Below, piece after piece: positions 44,938 to 56,813 of a stretch of 64,000 bases of DNA. A model generated the notes under the pieces. The model did no database searches. It had not been told where the DNA came from and was given only the letters and a program-made list of their open reading frames with translations. The stretch spans positions 1,054,001 to 1,118,000 of the forward strand of contig NGZR01000008.1 of NCBI GenBank assembly GCA_002197995.1. Direction: 5' to 3'. How positions within the stretch are numbered: the first letter of the stretch is position 1; every line of letters starts with the position of its first letter. A program made the position numbers and the translations under genes. The stretch comes from Gaeumannomyces sp. JS-464 (Eukaryota; Ascomycota; Sordariomycetes; Magnaporthales; Magnaporthaceae).

Positions 44938-45595
44938 GGGGCTGTTCTAGGGTAATCGGTTTTTTTTTGGTTTTTCCATACTATTTTCGAAAACCGTTTA
45001 AAAACCGGTTTGCGGATCCGCGCGAACCCTTGTGAAGATCCCTTCACAAGCCCTGGCCACCTCCGGTGCCACCTCCGTTGCCACCCCCTAACCAGAGCCC
45101 TGTCACGTTGAATATATAAAGCCGGCCACCTTCCCGCCTTTCGAGGAGCTTTTACCTTGGAAAATTTCGATCCCTAAGGAAGGCCTCTCCAAAAAGGGCC
45201 GCCCCAAGGAGGGCCGTTCCAAGGAGGGCCGTTCCAAGGAGGGCCGTTCCAAGGAGGGCCGCGCCAGGGAGAGCCGCGCTAAAAAGCGCCGGGCACGTGT
45301 AAGAAGCCGGGCATGTGTAGGAAGCCGGGCACGTGTAAAAAGCCGGGCACGTGTAAAAAGCCGGGCACGAGGGTTTAATGCGTGCAGATAGGACCAGATA
45401 ATAATAAATATTTTTTTTGCCACCTCCTAAAGGGGAAATTTATTTGTCAACTGTTGTTAGGGGTTGAAAATAGAAAAAAAATCTATTTATAAAAGTACAT
45501 TTCTTATTGCAGGGCCCCTTGTAGCGATCCTCGCTTATTTAAAAAACCGGCCGGGGGTCGAAAAAACCAAAAAACCAATAGTCTAGAACAGCCCC
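44938..45595 (+). mobile_element. Harbinger-like MITE, copy 1
   Basis: Terminal inverted repeats GGGGCTGTTCTAG...CTAGAACAGCCCC are flanked by TAA on both sides (44935-44937 and 45596-45598). A 3-bp TWA duplication with GGG(G/C)-type ends is typical of PIF/Harbinger elements. Subterminal strings CATACTATTTTCGAAAACCG and GTTTGCGGATCCGCG recur in copy 2. The interior has two minisatellites: a 15-bp unit (CCAAGGAGGGCCGTT) and an 18-bp unit (AAGCCGGGCACGTGTAAA). No transposase is encoded, so it is non-autonomous. Confidence 0.75.
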
Positions 45596-45699
45596 TAAAA
45601 ATGGCGAAAAATGCAAATTCCCTGCCAAATTGCGGTGCTGCGACATCGGAAAACACAGGCGGTGCACAGGCCAAAAGTGGGACGGGTGAGTGCTAATAG

Positions 45700-46030
45700 C
45701 AAAAAGGGGGAGTGAGAGGATATATCCTCTTATTTACCCTCTTATTCCCGCACGTTTTGCAGCCTTTGGATCTATCCGTTTTCAGCCCTTTTAAACACGC
45801 CTACCGCCAAATAATCGGGTCCCAAGCTTTATTTACCTGCTCAACTGTGGTAGGAAAGCGCCAATTTTTGCAAAGCTATGCCTCCGCACGAACAAAAGCC
45901 TTTACCCCTTATATAATTAAATCGGGGTGGCGGGAATCTGGCCTTTGGCCTCGGAATATCAACAAACCCCTTATAAACCGGCTTATACTCGAAAACTCCC
46001 AACGAGACGACCGACGAGCCCAAATTTAAC
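45700..46030 (+). mobile_element. pogo/Fot1-like transposase fragment, 5' part
   Basis: The frame reads VLQPLDLSVFSPFKHAYRQI, VVGKRQFLQSYASARTKAFT and IIKSGWRESGLWPRNINKPL. These match the end of the DDE domain and following region of pogo/Fot1-type Tc1-mariner transposases (H-LQPLD-VFSPFK; SGFR-GLWP). The catalytic part upstream is missing; copy 1 of the Harbinger-like MITE lies just before it. The matching C-terminal part appears at about 52065-52450, on the other side of the LINE. Confidence 0.7.
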
Positions 46031-46399
46031 CATTTGCAAAGGGGAGAGAGAGTGAGAGTATATTTAACGTCAGTAAATCGGGATCTACCAGTCCCTGCCT
46101 CCCAAGGGGCATATGACGTGCTAGCGCTACCTAAGCTTAACACTAGGCTATATGCTGCTATCAAGGCGGCTAACAAATTAAACCCGAAGGCACACGGGGG
46201 TCGGGCCGCATTCCGGCGCTCCTTGTTAGTGAGCGGGCAATCGACAATAGGGCGTAAAAATACGCCGGGGCGTTGTAAAGCGCTGCGGGTGGTAGTGATG
46301 CTGTTGGCCGGCGGGTATGCCGGACAAGGGGTAAAGCCGGGTTTGGGCGGGGGAGGGGGTCTTCGGGACCTCCCCTAGGCCCGGCCTAAAGTGCGGGGG

Positions 46400-49300
46400 A
46401 TTAACGAGCCTACTGTTAATCCTAATAGTACAAAGGAAAAGGTTATGTATAGGCTTTTTGGGCCCTGTTGTTATCGTCCGGCGATAGTGTAGTAGTTGGT
46501 GGCTTTAACGAACGAAGCAAAAAGGGAGGGCTTTTGGAGAAGCCGTTTCCAATATCCGGGCCTATCGAAAGCCGGGGAGGGTCCGCTATAGGCCATTTGT
46601 TTTCTGCCGTTTTAGCCAACCTGCAAAATACAGGGTGGGAAGGGGATTTGTTTCTTCCGCAGCGGCACGGGTTATCGTCTTCGTGCTGGAACTTTCGGTG
46701 GTACCAGTCGAAATCCCCGTGGCCGGTGGCGTGCGGCTATTAGCCGTTGCAGTACCCTCCGGTGCAGCTGCAACGCTTCGGGCGTGTTGTGGTACCGGCG
46801 GGAGGCCTATAGCCTTATACCGATCCGGAAAGTTGTCCTTAAACCATGCGTTCCGGGCGTCCCGGGCTGTTTTCCGGGCTAAAGCCTTTACTCCGGCCAC
46901 CGTTGGTTTGTGTGGGGTATTGGCAGGGCCGATCCCAACTTTGCTTCGGCGTTCGCCTTCGTTTCCGGGGATTCCCATATGGCCCGGGGACCAGCGTGTA
47001 TTTGGTTTATCCATAAAGCAATGGACTTTAAAGGCCCCTTGTGAACTATCAGGGGCCGTGCTTAAACAGCCGTTGGCCGCCGAGGTGTTATCGAGGCACA
47101 AGTGGAAAGTGCAATTGCGGAAGCTCCAAACGGCTTTACGGAGGCCCATTCGGGCCCCTTCCGCTTCGCCGTCGAATACTTCCGCCGGATGCGCTAACCG
47201 GCCGTGCCCGGAAAGTTTGCGTTGGCCGGCTTGGTATATTACCCAGCCGTATCCAACTGCCCGTCTTTGCTTTGGACCCGTCGCTATATATTATAACGTC
47301 GGTAAGTGGGAGGGTGCGAAGCCACGCCATAAAGCTTTGCGGCTGCGGGCTTTTCTTGTATGGCCACCGTAAGCCCCGTATATTTATAAGGGAGGTAGGC
47401 CGGGCGGTGCAAGCCGGAAGGAGTCCGGCCGTCCTTTGCAGCGAGGTCGCAAGCCTGCCGGGTAAGCCTGCCCTAGGCCCTCGGGCGTTAAGGGCCGGCT
47501 TGGCCGCTGCGGCAGGGGGTGTTCTTCCGGAACCGTATTTATACGGGCCGCAAAACGGAGGCGGGCTTGTTCCAAAAGCGCCTGGGGCCTGGGATGCCGG
47601 ATTCGTAATGCAATGCGTTTATCGGTGTGGTTTTCCAAGCGGACCACTGCCAAGGGACGCGGTTAAGGCTTTTATCGACCCGTTCGATTAAATGGCCTTG
47701 GCGGATAATTTGCTGTTGTGCCGGCTTGTACGGGTGTGGTTTAGTTTTACCCCTATACCACACCTCGGCCCCGTATAAAGCCGTAGGGATTATAACCGTT
47801 ATAACGGCTTTGTAAACCGAATGTGCCGGTATCCCCCCTATCGAATTCGTAAGCCTTCGGAGGTTGGCAACGCTTTGGGCTTTTGCAGCCCTGTTTCCAC
47901 GTGGGCTTTAAAATTAAGCCTTTGGTCGAAAAGGACCCCTAACCACCGTAAAGCTCCTGTAGCTTGTTGTATGGTAAGGCCTTCCGCCGTAACCGCGGGG
48001 TTGTGGGATTTTCCGCCTGGAAAATGCATAAGCTCGCACTTCCCCGGGTCGAAAGCACCTTATTAGCCCTCCCCAACGAGGATTTCCGTACCGTAGCCCC
48101 TGCTTTACGGGAGCACTCCTCCGGAGTGCTACCCGTTACGCAAATGCCTATATCGTCCGCGTATCCGTACCTAACCGCTTTTGCTTTGGGTAGGATTTCG
48201 GCCATATAAAGCATAAATAGGACCGGTGACGCCGGTGACCCTTGGGGTACCCGCAGTCCGGGGAAAAAGGGGGTGCCGTGGCGTCCTCCAAACGCACTTT
48301 AACCACCCTGTTTCCTGCAAAGATGATACCCATCGTACTAACGTTGGATCCCAGCCTTGGTTTAGAGCCTCCGAAGGAGCCTCCGGCGAAGTACGGCGTC
48401 GAAAGCCCCTTGTACATCCATGGTAACGAGGGCGGCCGTTTTATGCTTTTGGAAGGCCCGTTCCACCTCGTGGGCCACGCATGCCGTTAAATCGATGGCG
48501 GCCTTTTTCGGGGTAGCCCCGGCGTGTTGCGGGGCTATAAGCCCGTGTTGTAATGCGAGGGATGCCATCCGCGAAGCCACCAGCCGCTCCAGCCCTTTCC
48601 CTAAGCACGGGAGCAAAGCTATCGGGCGGTAGGATTTTGGGTCCGTTAATCCGTTTTATTCGGCTTTTTCAGCATAACCACTTCCGCTGTGCGGAAAGGG
48701 CGGGTGGTGCCCGGCCTAAGGCAAGCTTCGAAAAAGGCCCTAACGTATTCCCCTATTGCCGGCCAGCCGCTGTAAGCAGTTTAACCGTTAGGAATCGACG
48801 CCCGGGGCCGTGTTTGCCGTGCCAACGGTGCACTTCCGGCATTCCTAAAGGGACGTGGGGGTCCCACGGGAGTTGTGCGGTCCTTTGGGTAGCCCTTTGC
48901 TGTAACGGGTCCTTTGTAGTCGTCCTCCGCCGTAAACCTACGGAGGATCTTGCGCCTAATGCTTCCGCTTTATCCCCTGGGGCTATTATAACTCCCCGAT
49001 ATTTAACGGGGGAAGCCGTATAGCGGGTGTAAGTTTATGCCATTTTACAGCACGGTATAGCGCTTTCGGGGAATCCATTTTCCAGCACGCTGGCCCAATG
49101 CTGCTTTTAGCCGTCCGAACCGTTGCTTTTAAAGCACGGGCTTCGGCCGTAAAAGGCCCGCCGTTTCCCATAGCTTTTGCAAGGTCCCGTTGGGCGTTGG
49201 CGCACTTTTCGTTCCACCAGGGTTGGCCTTTTCTTTTGGCTTTAGGCCCCCGGCCGAAAGCTATTAACGCATCTTTTAGCAGTTTGTTAATGCTCGGCCG

Positions 49301-50557
49301 CTTTATCCAGGTTCCGCAGTGCCTGGTTTTAAAGTGGCGGCAAGCTGCCGGCCCCCGTTGCTACCGCGTTTGCGAAAACGGTAGTTTATCGTTGGTAGCG
49401 TAATACGCCGGCAGTCCGGAACGGAGTTATTAGGGTTAGGAATTTCGATCCGTATCGAGCGGTGGTCCGAATCGGTTGCTAGCGAAGGGTCGATTTCCGC
49501 TGTTGCAAAGGGGCGTTGGAAAAGGTAAGATCCAAAACGCCCCCGTCGTTATGCGTAGGTTGGCCTGGGTCGGTAAGTAGGAGGAGGTTATAAGTATTAG
49601 CCCATTGGGCTATATCCTGGCCCCTATTCCTATTACCCTTAACCGGATCCCACGCCGGGGACCCTGCGTTAAAGTCCCAGCTATAATGCATTTTGCCGTT
49701 GGGCGCCAACGTAGTAAAAGGTCCAACGAGGGTTCCGAAGGGTCCCCTGGAGGCCTATATACGTTAACGAAGGTGCACCGGCGACGGTAAGCCAAAGGAT
49801 GTCCCGGGTGTTGCCTGCCGGCCGGTCCGCTACGGGCCGAAGCCCCGGGTCCTTCCGTACGTAAGTTATTACCCGAGGCCTGGTTTGGTGGTCGTGCCAG
49901 CTATTACCGGAGTAAATAGCTCGTACGACGGGTGGGTGCAAAGCATAAGCTTCCCTTTCCACGCGCTAGGGGCTCCTGCATTAGCACCACGTCGATATTT
50001 TGGCTCCAAATAGTTGGAGTAAAGTAGCCCCCGCCTCCCAGCTACGTCGAACGTTCGCTTGGGCGGCGGTTAAAGCACGGCGTTCGGGGCGAAGCCCCGG
50101 GCGCCGGGCCCTATTGCCATGCGTTTGTTGTATCCGGTTGGCTGCTGGCATACGTAAAAGCGGCGTTGGTGTATTGGGGGCTTTGGCCCTGGGTTGTTGG
50201 CCGGCGGTACCGTCGGTTTCCTCCGGGGGTTTCCGGTTATTTCGATAGCCCCTTCGGGCTCGGGGAGGTCCAGTTCCATATCCGCCAGTACTTCGTATTG
50301 GTTGTTAAACTAACCCTAAGTCTTTTGGCAGGGTGCCTTTCCCTGTCGGCCGTACGGGCCGCGCCCTCGGGGGCCGGCGATTTGCCGGGCTTTCTCGGCA
50401 GCGTCGGCGGTGGCAGCAGCGGCAGGAACGGCGGCGGCGGCGGGGGTAACGGAAGCAGCGGCGTTGCCGGTACCGGCCGCGGGATTAGCATTAGCGGTAC
50501 GGTTACAACGGAATTGTCCGTAGTAACCGCGGTTGCAGGAAGGGCGTTGGCGGTGGC

Positions 50558-50592
<35 letters not shown>

Positions 50593-52070
50593 AGCGGCTT
50601 CCACCTTTTTACCGCCGCCCGGTACGCTTGTGCCTAATTTCCTAACCGCGCCTTTTTCCCCACGGGTTAAATGCTTTAGCACTCCGTTTACCCGTACAGG
50701 CTTTATAGGGCAGTTCGGGTGGTCGGCTGGGTACGGGCCCGAGCAGCGCGCGCGGGGGGCCGTACACGGTTGTACGTGCCGGTCGTCGTTTATTTTCCCG
50801 CACCGAAGGCACCTATCGGCCCGGGCGCAGTTGCGGGCCACGTGAAGCCGTGGCAGCCAGGGGTGTGCTGGGTAACCGGCGGGTGTCGTTGTACGCGGCG
50901 TGAAAAGAAGTGATCCCCCAAAGCCTAAACCCGGTACTTGCGAATAAAGGGATATAATCCACGATATACGCCCTTGGTGTCGCCGGCCCCGGAAGGCTTA
51001 ACGTTTACCGGCTTTATGCCCTGTTTGGGCTTCACTTCCTCCCGAACCAGTTCATCCGATACCGGGACGCTTTGTCCAAGGCCGTTGGTTAAGGAGGTAG
51101 GGCAGCCGGAAATTACGTAGTTGTACCAAATTTCGGGCTTTTCGATCCTTTCGGCGTTATATAAACGGCCTAGTTCGGATCGGTGCTGCAAAAGCCGGCT
51201 TTGGATATCGGCCGTTTTTGCTTTTAACACGAACCCGTAGGGGATCGTACGCTTCCGGGACGTCGGCCGTCGTAAACGGCAGGTCCTTGCTGTCGGCAAG
51301 GGCTTTGCGAATGCTAAAGCCCGTTTGTTGGTTGGCCCAAGCCTGCCGTTTTTCCGGGATCCTAACGAACACCCGGAAAGTCGGCTTTAGGGCTTGTTGG
51401 TAGGCGGGGTGCCCGGGTAGTTTGGGGCGTACGGCCCCGAAAGCCTGTGCGGGTTGTTGGGGTTGTTGTGGCCCTCCCGGGCCACCGACGCGTAGGTGGC
51501 CGGGGGCGTGCGTTGCGGGGCTCCGGGGCCCCGTATAAGCTTCTTTCCTTTTCGGCCGGCGTAGGTAGGCCGAAAAGGGCTTGTTTAGCGTAGTCGATAA
51601 AGCAATCTTTCCAGCCGTTGGCTTCGGGGATTGCTTCCCCGGAAGGGAGGCAATGCCGGCGTCGATAGATCGGGCAGGTGGCGCAAATTAGGGCCGTTTG
51701 TTGTTGTTTGCGGCTATAGCTCGCAATAATTTCCTCCGCGGCCGCCGCGGCCGACCCGACAGGTGGGCGCGTACGCCGGCGTTGGGGGAGGGGGGAGGGG
51801 CACCTGTGCCGGTGCTGCCGTCGTGGGAGCCTTCCTGGCCTGATCGGGCCCTGTTGGGTGTTGCTGAATTCCGCAACGGGGACGGCGTGGTCGGGTGCGC
51901 TGACGCGCGGGGGGGCCCGGGTGGCAGCGACGCGTTCCTCCGGGCCGTTGGGCCGACGAGGAGGGCGCGCGCCACCCTATTGGCCGAAGGGGGGGCTGTT
52001 GGCAACGGCATGTTGCCGTCGCCAGCGCCGTTGGCGGGCGTGGTTATTGGTGTTGGGTCGCTAATTGGCG
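46400..52070 (-). mobile_element. Tad-like LINE retrotransposon, decayed
   Basis: Reading right to left on the minus strand: ORF1-like protein (about 52010-50500) with QTGFSIRKALADSKDLPF and CCHC knuckles (RCLRCGKINDDRHVQPC; RCSGPYPADHPNC). Then an APE-type endonuclease (about 50000-49480: NIDVVLMQEPLA, VNVYRPPGDPSEPS, GSPAWDPVKG), reverse transcriptase (about 48620-47900: GLERLVASRMASLALQHGL, TMDVQGAFDAV, YGYADDIGIC) and RNase H (about 47260-46750: YSDGSKAKTGSW, LCLDNTSAANG, WSPGHMGIPGNEGE). A CCHC ORF1, endonuclease and RNase H in this order fit the fungal Tad clade. All parts are split by stops and shifts, so it is not active. The exact ends are not resolved. Confidence 0.82.
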
Positions 52071-52470
52071 GGTGTTAAGGATTTGTATGCAATTTGGCAG
52101 TGTGCACTAACAGCGCAATGCCAAGAATTGGGGAATTCGAGGAAGGTGCCATTTGCAAAGGATGACAGGGCCAAACAACGTTTAACGGTCACTTTGCTAC
52201 AGTCCCGGATGCCCAGGGAAACTCCCAAACAAAGTCGAGAGTTGGCCTCCCAAATTAGCGCCTTCAGGGGTCGGCTTCCAGCAAGTCCCACGGCCCGACT
52301 TTTCTTTCGGAAGCTCCAAAAAGGCTAGGAGGCACGTGAATTCGAATTATCCGAGGCCCTGCAAAAAATTAGGCGGCTGGAGGCCGAATTGGAGGCACAG
52401 CGGCCTCGCAAAAAAAGGAGGGTGGCCCGGATCCCAACGAGACCTTTGTGAATATCCGGCGCATTTAAGA
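52071..52470 (+). mobile_element. pogo/Fot1-like transposase fragment, 3' part
   Basis: The frame reads MPRETPKQSRELASQISAFR and SPTARLFFRKLQK, a TAG (52326-52328), then in the same frame EAREFELSEALQKIRRLEAE and AQRPRKKRRVAR. This is the coiled-coil and basic C-terminal tail of Fot1-like transposases (TPK-SR-L; RPRKRRKV). It continues the fragment at 45700-46030, so the LINE between them most likely inserted into a transposase gene. The TAG could be a CAG changed by a C to T mutation. Confidence 0.65.
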
Positions 52471-54083
52471 GGCAAAGGGGCACGTTAAGGAGGCAGGCGA
52501 TACAGCATCAGAAAGAGCGGAAAATTTTGATTAGGAATCAGTATACTCTTGTATCGGGGTTAGTTAAATAAAGGTAGAAATTTGCAGTTGAATGCACTAG
52601 GTTTGGTGGTGATCGGGCCCGTGCAAGGTGGCCAACAGGAGGTACTCCGACTTATCAGTCTCGTCGGGGACCACGGTCGCCTCGTCACGTTACCAACCTG
52701 TAAATGATTCCACCCACTGATCAGGGTTCGCGTGTAAAAATTGGGGTGAGAAAATATGTATTGCAGTACTGCGTCGTTAAGATCGTTCATTTTTGAAGTC
52801 TAACGATACCCTTCCATGCCGGACCCTCTGTCTGTCTGCTTATTTGCGTGTGACCTTCTGCTGCCATTCTATGAGCCGATATCACTCAGCGTTCTGCGGC
52901 CTTCTCGCCCCACCCTTTTGCCACCTCCCCGATGTAAGCTGGTAGGAAATCAAGTAAATCCCCCGCCACATCCGTTGCTTAAGATCCTCGCCGTACCGTC
53001 CGACCCGGTAGAAGAAGAGTGGACGCGCCCGGTACGTGGAGATACCGGAGAACGTTGGTCACGGGGTACCCTCCCGCCCATTTCACCCTCCATCTCACCC
53101 TCCATCTTACCCTCCTTCGTCATAGTGCAGTAAGTAGTAGTTTGAGGAACCGATACCGAATGCAGCTCTCGTGTGTACTTACCCGGGGGTTGTGCTTTGT
53201 TTAAGGGGGTCCATAAAGCACAACCCCCGGGTAGGCCTGCGCTGCCCTGCTATGGAAGCAAATGGCTGGCACGTCCAGGCTGCCACTTAATAACACCGAG
53301 CCTCCTTCCCTCTTTCGAGCAGGGGCTCCATTTGTTAACAGTTTACCAAAGTACAGTACACTTACACACCCATATGCAAGGGCGGGGATACGTTAGGGGG
53401 CGTGTGCGTGCGTCCTTCGCTTCCCAGCACGCTTAACGAGCTGAGGGCGCGCTAGTTAGGGCTGTGCAAAGCAAAGGCAACTTTTAATGTGCGTGCCTGG
53501 AGTGCTTAAATTGCATCGTGTGCAGCCTACCCTGGCGCTATGGGGGTAACCGTCTCGAGTTACAACAACACCGGTGCCGGTGCGTGCGAAATCGACTGAA
53601 ACCCCCGGCATGGTACCAGCTGTTCCAGCAAATCACGCCCCATGCAAGTACTTCCGAGCTGGCAGCTCGTGTTCGATCCTTGGTTAATGGCTGCAGCTTC
53701 GGGAACCGAAGTGTGGGTATCCCTTAATCAGCATAACCACCTAGCCAGGAAAGTGGATAGGCTTTGCCAAAGCTTAGGGGAACAGCGCCTAGGTGGCTCG
53801 GTGGGTGTGCAACCCCCTGCATGGAATTGTGTTTGCGAGTATGCTGCAGGGGCCTTTAGCTTGATAAGGTAACGCCGAGACCACCCCATCTCGCCTACAA
53901 CAAAATGGTTGGTTGGAAAAGCACAGCTACCGTGCTCGCTCCCTATCACACGAAGGGCGATCAAACACGCCCGACTGGAATGGAGGCCGCCAATCGGTCC
54001 GGACTCCAACGAATGTACGGGCCACAAAAAGGACTATATAACAGGGGCCCACCTCCTGTGGTCTTCTCGAGGGGTTTTGTTTA
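52471..54083. other. No gene recognised
   Basis: Short frames only. A TC-rich stretch near 53080-53115 (tandem CCTCCATCT(C/T)ACC) is low complexity. Confidence 0.35.
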
Positions 54084-54364
54084 ATAACGAAAAAAACGTT
54101 CCCTTTATAATCAGTCCTTAAAAAGCTGGCCATAATGGATGTGCACCACCCAAACATCGATCGTACGGACCGATAACAGTCGGAGGGCGTTTGGCAACCG
54201 TATCCAAGGTGACCCGCAGGGTCTTTGGAAAGAGGCCTTTGCCCAGAAGACTTTCCACAACCGTTATACCGGTCCGTAACATCGTCACGATGTTTGGGTG
54301 GTTGCACATCCATTATGGCCAGCTCCTTAAGGACTGATTATAAGGGGAACGTTTTTTTCGTTAT
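54084..54364. repeat. Long near-palindrome (foldback element or hairpin)
   Basis: The left arm (54084-54163: ATAACGAAAAAAACGTTCCC ... GGCCATAATGGATGTGCACC, ACCCAAACATCG) is repeated inverted at 54287-54364 with few differences. Pairing continues more loosely inward (TACGGACCGATAAC with GTTATACCGGTCCGTAA; GGAAAG...CTTTCC). The total is about 281 bp, most of it able to form one hairpin. No coding capacity. It may be a foldback/MITE element or, if transcribed, a dsRNA source. Confidence 0.8.
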
Positions 54365-54639
54365 CGTATTTGCGTACGTATTTCGGTATAGTTAAGCCTT
54401 TTAAAAATGGCTTTAAAGCGGCAAGGATTTTTTTACTGTATATCTTTTTAATTAGTAAAGCTAAGATCGAAAATATTCGTTTAATTTTTTTTTAAAAAAA
54501 AAATGGGTAAAAGAATGTGATTTTATCAAGTGGAGGACTGAGTGGGCGGCGAGGGCGGTATCGACAGTGGTCGTTCCGGGGCTGTTGCCAATGTTGACAA
54601 CTAGCAGGCGTTGGAAAAAGGAAGCCGAAAACATGGTTT

Positions 54640-56640
54640 TTTTTATCTTTGACACCCACGACCCCTTGCGATACGCCCCTAGACCCGCACACCATGACCT
54701 TGGCGCCGCCCTTCCACAGCTCCGACAGCCGGTCCGCGTCCGTCAGGATCCGGTCGTGCACCTGCTTGCAGCCCTCGCTGGCCTCAGGCTTGCTGCTGTA
54801 AGCGCGGCGGACCTCGACGGCGCCGAGCGCCTCCCACTTGTCCAGCTCGTCGCGGTGCAAGTCGTCGACGGCCGGGTCGCGGCAGCCAAAGTAAAGGAGG
54901 GCGGGGGCCAGGGAGCGGCAGCCTGCCGAAATCATGGCAGCGCGCTCCTGGGCGAAGCCGCGGAAGGGGCGAGACCGGTGCCGGCCGCGACGCAGAGGAG
55001 CGGGGTGCGCTCCGGGTCCGAGGGGAGGCCGAAGGTGGCGTAGGAGGGGCGGACGGCGACGTACAAGGAGTCGCCGACGCCGAGGGAGGCCAGGTACGAT
55101 GTGGCGACGCCGACGTGGCGGCCCGTGCCCGGCAGCGAGGGCGCGTCGAGGATGGAGAAGTCAGGGTGGCGTGGGAGGGGAGATGAGGAGATGGAGCTGG
55201 GAGCGAGGGGTTAGTATAGGCACCGATAAGGGCGTCGGACTGAGGGAGGTATGGCGGTACTCACTATTGCCGGACTCTCACCGGAGGCATCATGGAAAGG
55301 AAGCTGCCGATGGGCAGTTCGATGGAGGGAATGCGCTCCAGGACGTCGAGGACAGGGACTCGCTTGTTTCCAATCCCCTCCGTGTAGACGCTGCCCGCCA
55401 GTCTGCCCAGCTCTTGCTTGGTGGTGTCGTCCGTTGCTGCGTTTTGTAGGGCAAGCAGGTTCTACGGAGGTGGAGAAAACAGTCAGATTAGTCTCAGGCT
55501 CAGTTTTTTGACATGTGAACAAAGTGCTTACCCTTTTAGTCGCCGGCTGCGACAGCTCAATGTACGAGCCGAGTACCTCAAACGCCGGGACCGAGGCGTT
55601 GACGGGCAGCGCGGTGGACTGGCTTTCGGGGGACTCGATGGTGATGTGGGCGTCGCGGGCGAGGCGGAACCGGCGCAGGGCCCGCAGCACCGTCTCGGCC
55701 GAGTTGATGGGCAGGACTGCCAGGTAGTCGCCCGCCGTGTACGACATGCCCTCGGGCAGCTCAATCTCGAGGTGCCGCTTGACGTGCTTGTCGCCCTCCG
55801 TCGTCTTGGGCCCCGTCGCGTCCGTAAGCCCGGGGCTGGCAAGTCTGTACGCGCCGAGCTGCTCCATCGTGGTGTCGACGAGCCTGGGGATGTGGTGGAA
55901 GGTGTGGGCCCAGCCCTTGTGGCCGCAGCCAAAGACGGCGTACGATACATCCTTGAGCGGCTTGGCAGCCTGGTCGCTGGCCTCGAGCCAGGCGACAAAG
56001 TGGCCGGCGTTGTCGGGCGGCTGGCCCTCGTACGAGGCCGTGATGACGGCGACAGGCTGGTCCGTCGGCAGGCAGCCCTTTCCGCTGTCCATGCAGTCGA
56101 TAGTAACGGCGCGGCGCGGAAGCCATGCGAAGGCGCGTTAGCGGCGATACGGCGGGCTAGGGTCTCGCACTGCCGCTGTTTGAGCCGAATATGATGGTCA
56201 TGGGGGCTCCCGTGGTGGCGGCGGCGGCCTGCGCGTGGAATCGCCCGCGGCCTTGGCGGTCTCTGACTCCGGAGCGAGGCCCTGCAGGCGACGCTCCAGG
56301 GAGGTCGGGGTCAGGCCGTCGCAGAGGATGGCGCGCATGCGCAGGTCCTTGGGCTTGAGAGCCAGGGTCTGCTTGTAGGCGAACTGGTAGCCGTGGACGA
56401 AGTTGAAGTTCCATAGGAGCATGGCCATGACGGGCTGAGCCTCCTGCCAGGCGAAGGGGCGGCCGATGCAGCCGCGCATGCCGTTACCGAAGGGCTTCCA
56501 GGCGTTAGGGAACTCCTTGGTGACGCGCTCGAAGCTCTGTCTAGCATACGCTCGGGCTTGAGGTCGGCGGCGTCGCTGCCCCAGTTCGCAGCCGGTGCTT
56601 CCACCTCGAACGCCACCGGCTGGTACATTTATCTTCTTCA
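54640..56640 (-). pseudogene. CYP505-type P450-reductase fusion, truncated at both ends
   Basis: CYP505 (P450foxy) enzymes hydroxylate fatty acids with a fused FMN/FAD reductase. From right to left: the end of the P450 domain with PERMLD and the haem motif FGNGMRGCIGRPFAW (Cys present), then LLWNFNFVHGYQFAYKQTL. Next is the FMN domain start (MTIIFGSNSG, shifted, then PVAVITASYEGQPPDNAGHF, YAVFGCGHKGWAHTFHHIPR). Next is the FAD part (YTAGDYLAVLPINSAETVLR, NLLALQNAATDDTTKQELGR) and the NADPH part (CVAAGTGLAPFRGFAQERAA, KVMVCGSRGVSQGV). Several one-base shifts occur, and the end of the FMN domain looks deleted. Most of the P450 domain is missing upstream, where a 32-base C run and a MITE begin, and the C-terminus stops early near 54640. 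Not functional. Confidence 0.8.
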
Positions 56641-56647
56641 GACATGC

Positions 56648-56648
<1 letters not shown>

Positions 56649-56680
<32 letters not shown>
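56649..56680 (+). repeat. Poly-C run, 32 bases
   Basis: An uninterrupted run of 32 C next to the 5' truncation point of the CYP505 relic. Its length is likely uncertain in the assembly. Confidence 0.9.
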
Positions 56681-56813
56681 TTAACTGCAACGCGCAACTG
56701 CTAATGCACCTTAGTTTATTTACGCTCTGGACAATCCAAGCCCGACTCCGCTGGTTACGACTCCGGTTTGTCGATCCCTCTTGTCGGTTTGCTCTGTCGG
56801 TTTTGCTTATTTA

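Noticed and set aside
45103..45423. Minus-strand frame with SLERP repeats
   Set aside because: Lies wholly inside a non-autonomous MITE and is produced by a minisatellite.
44375..45690. Duplicated string GCACAGGCCAAAAGTGGG at about 44379 and 45668 as ends of a larger element
   Set aside because: Similarity is limited to about 20 bp and does not line up with any other boundary.
50237..50645. Gly/Arg- or Pro-rich frames over a GGC/GCG run
   Set aside because: Low-complexity trinucleotide part of the LINE ORF1 region.
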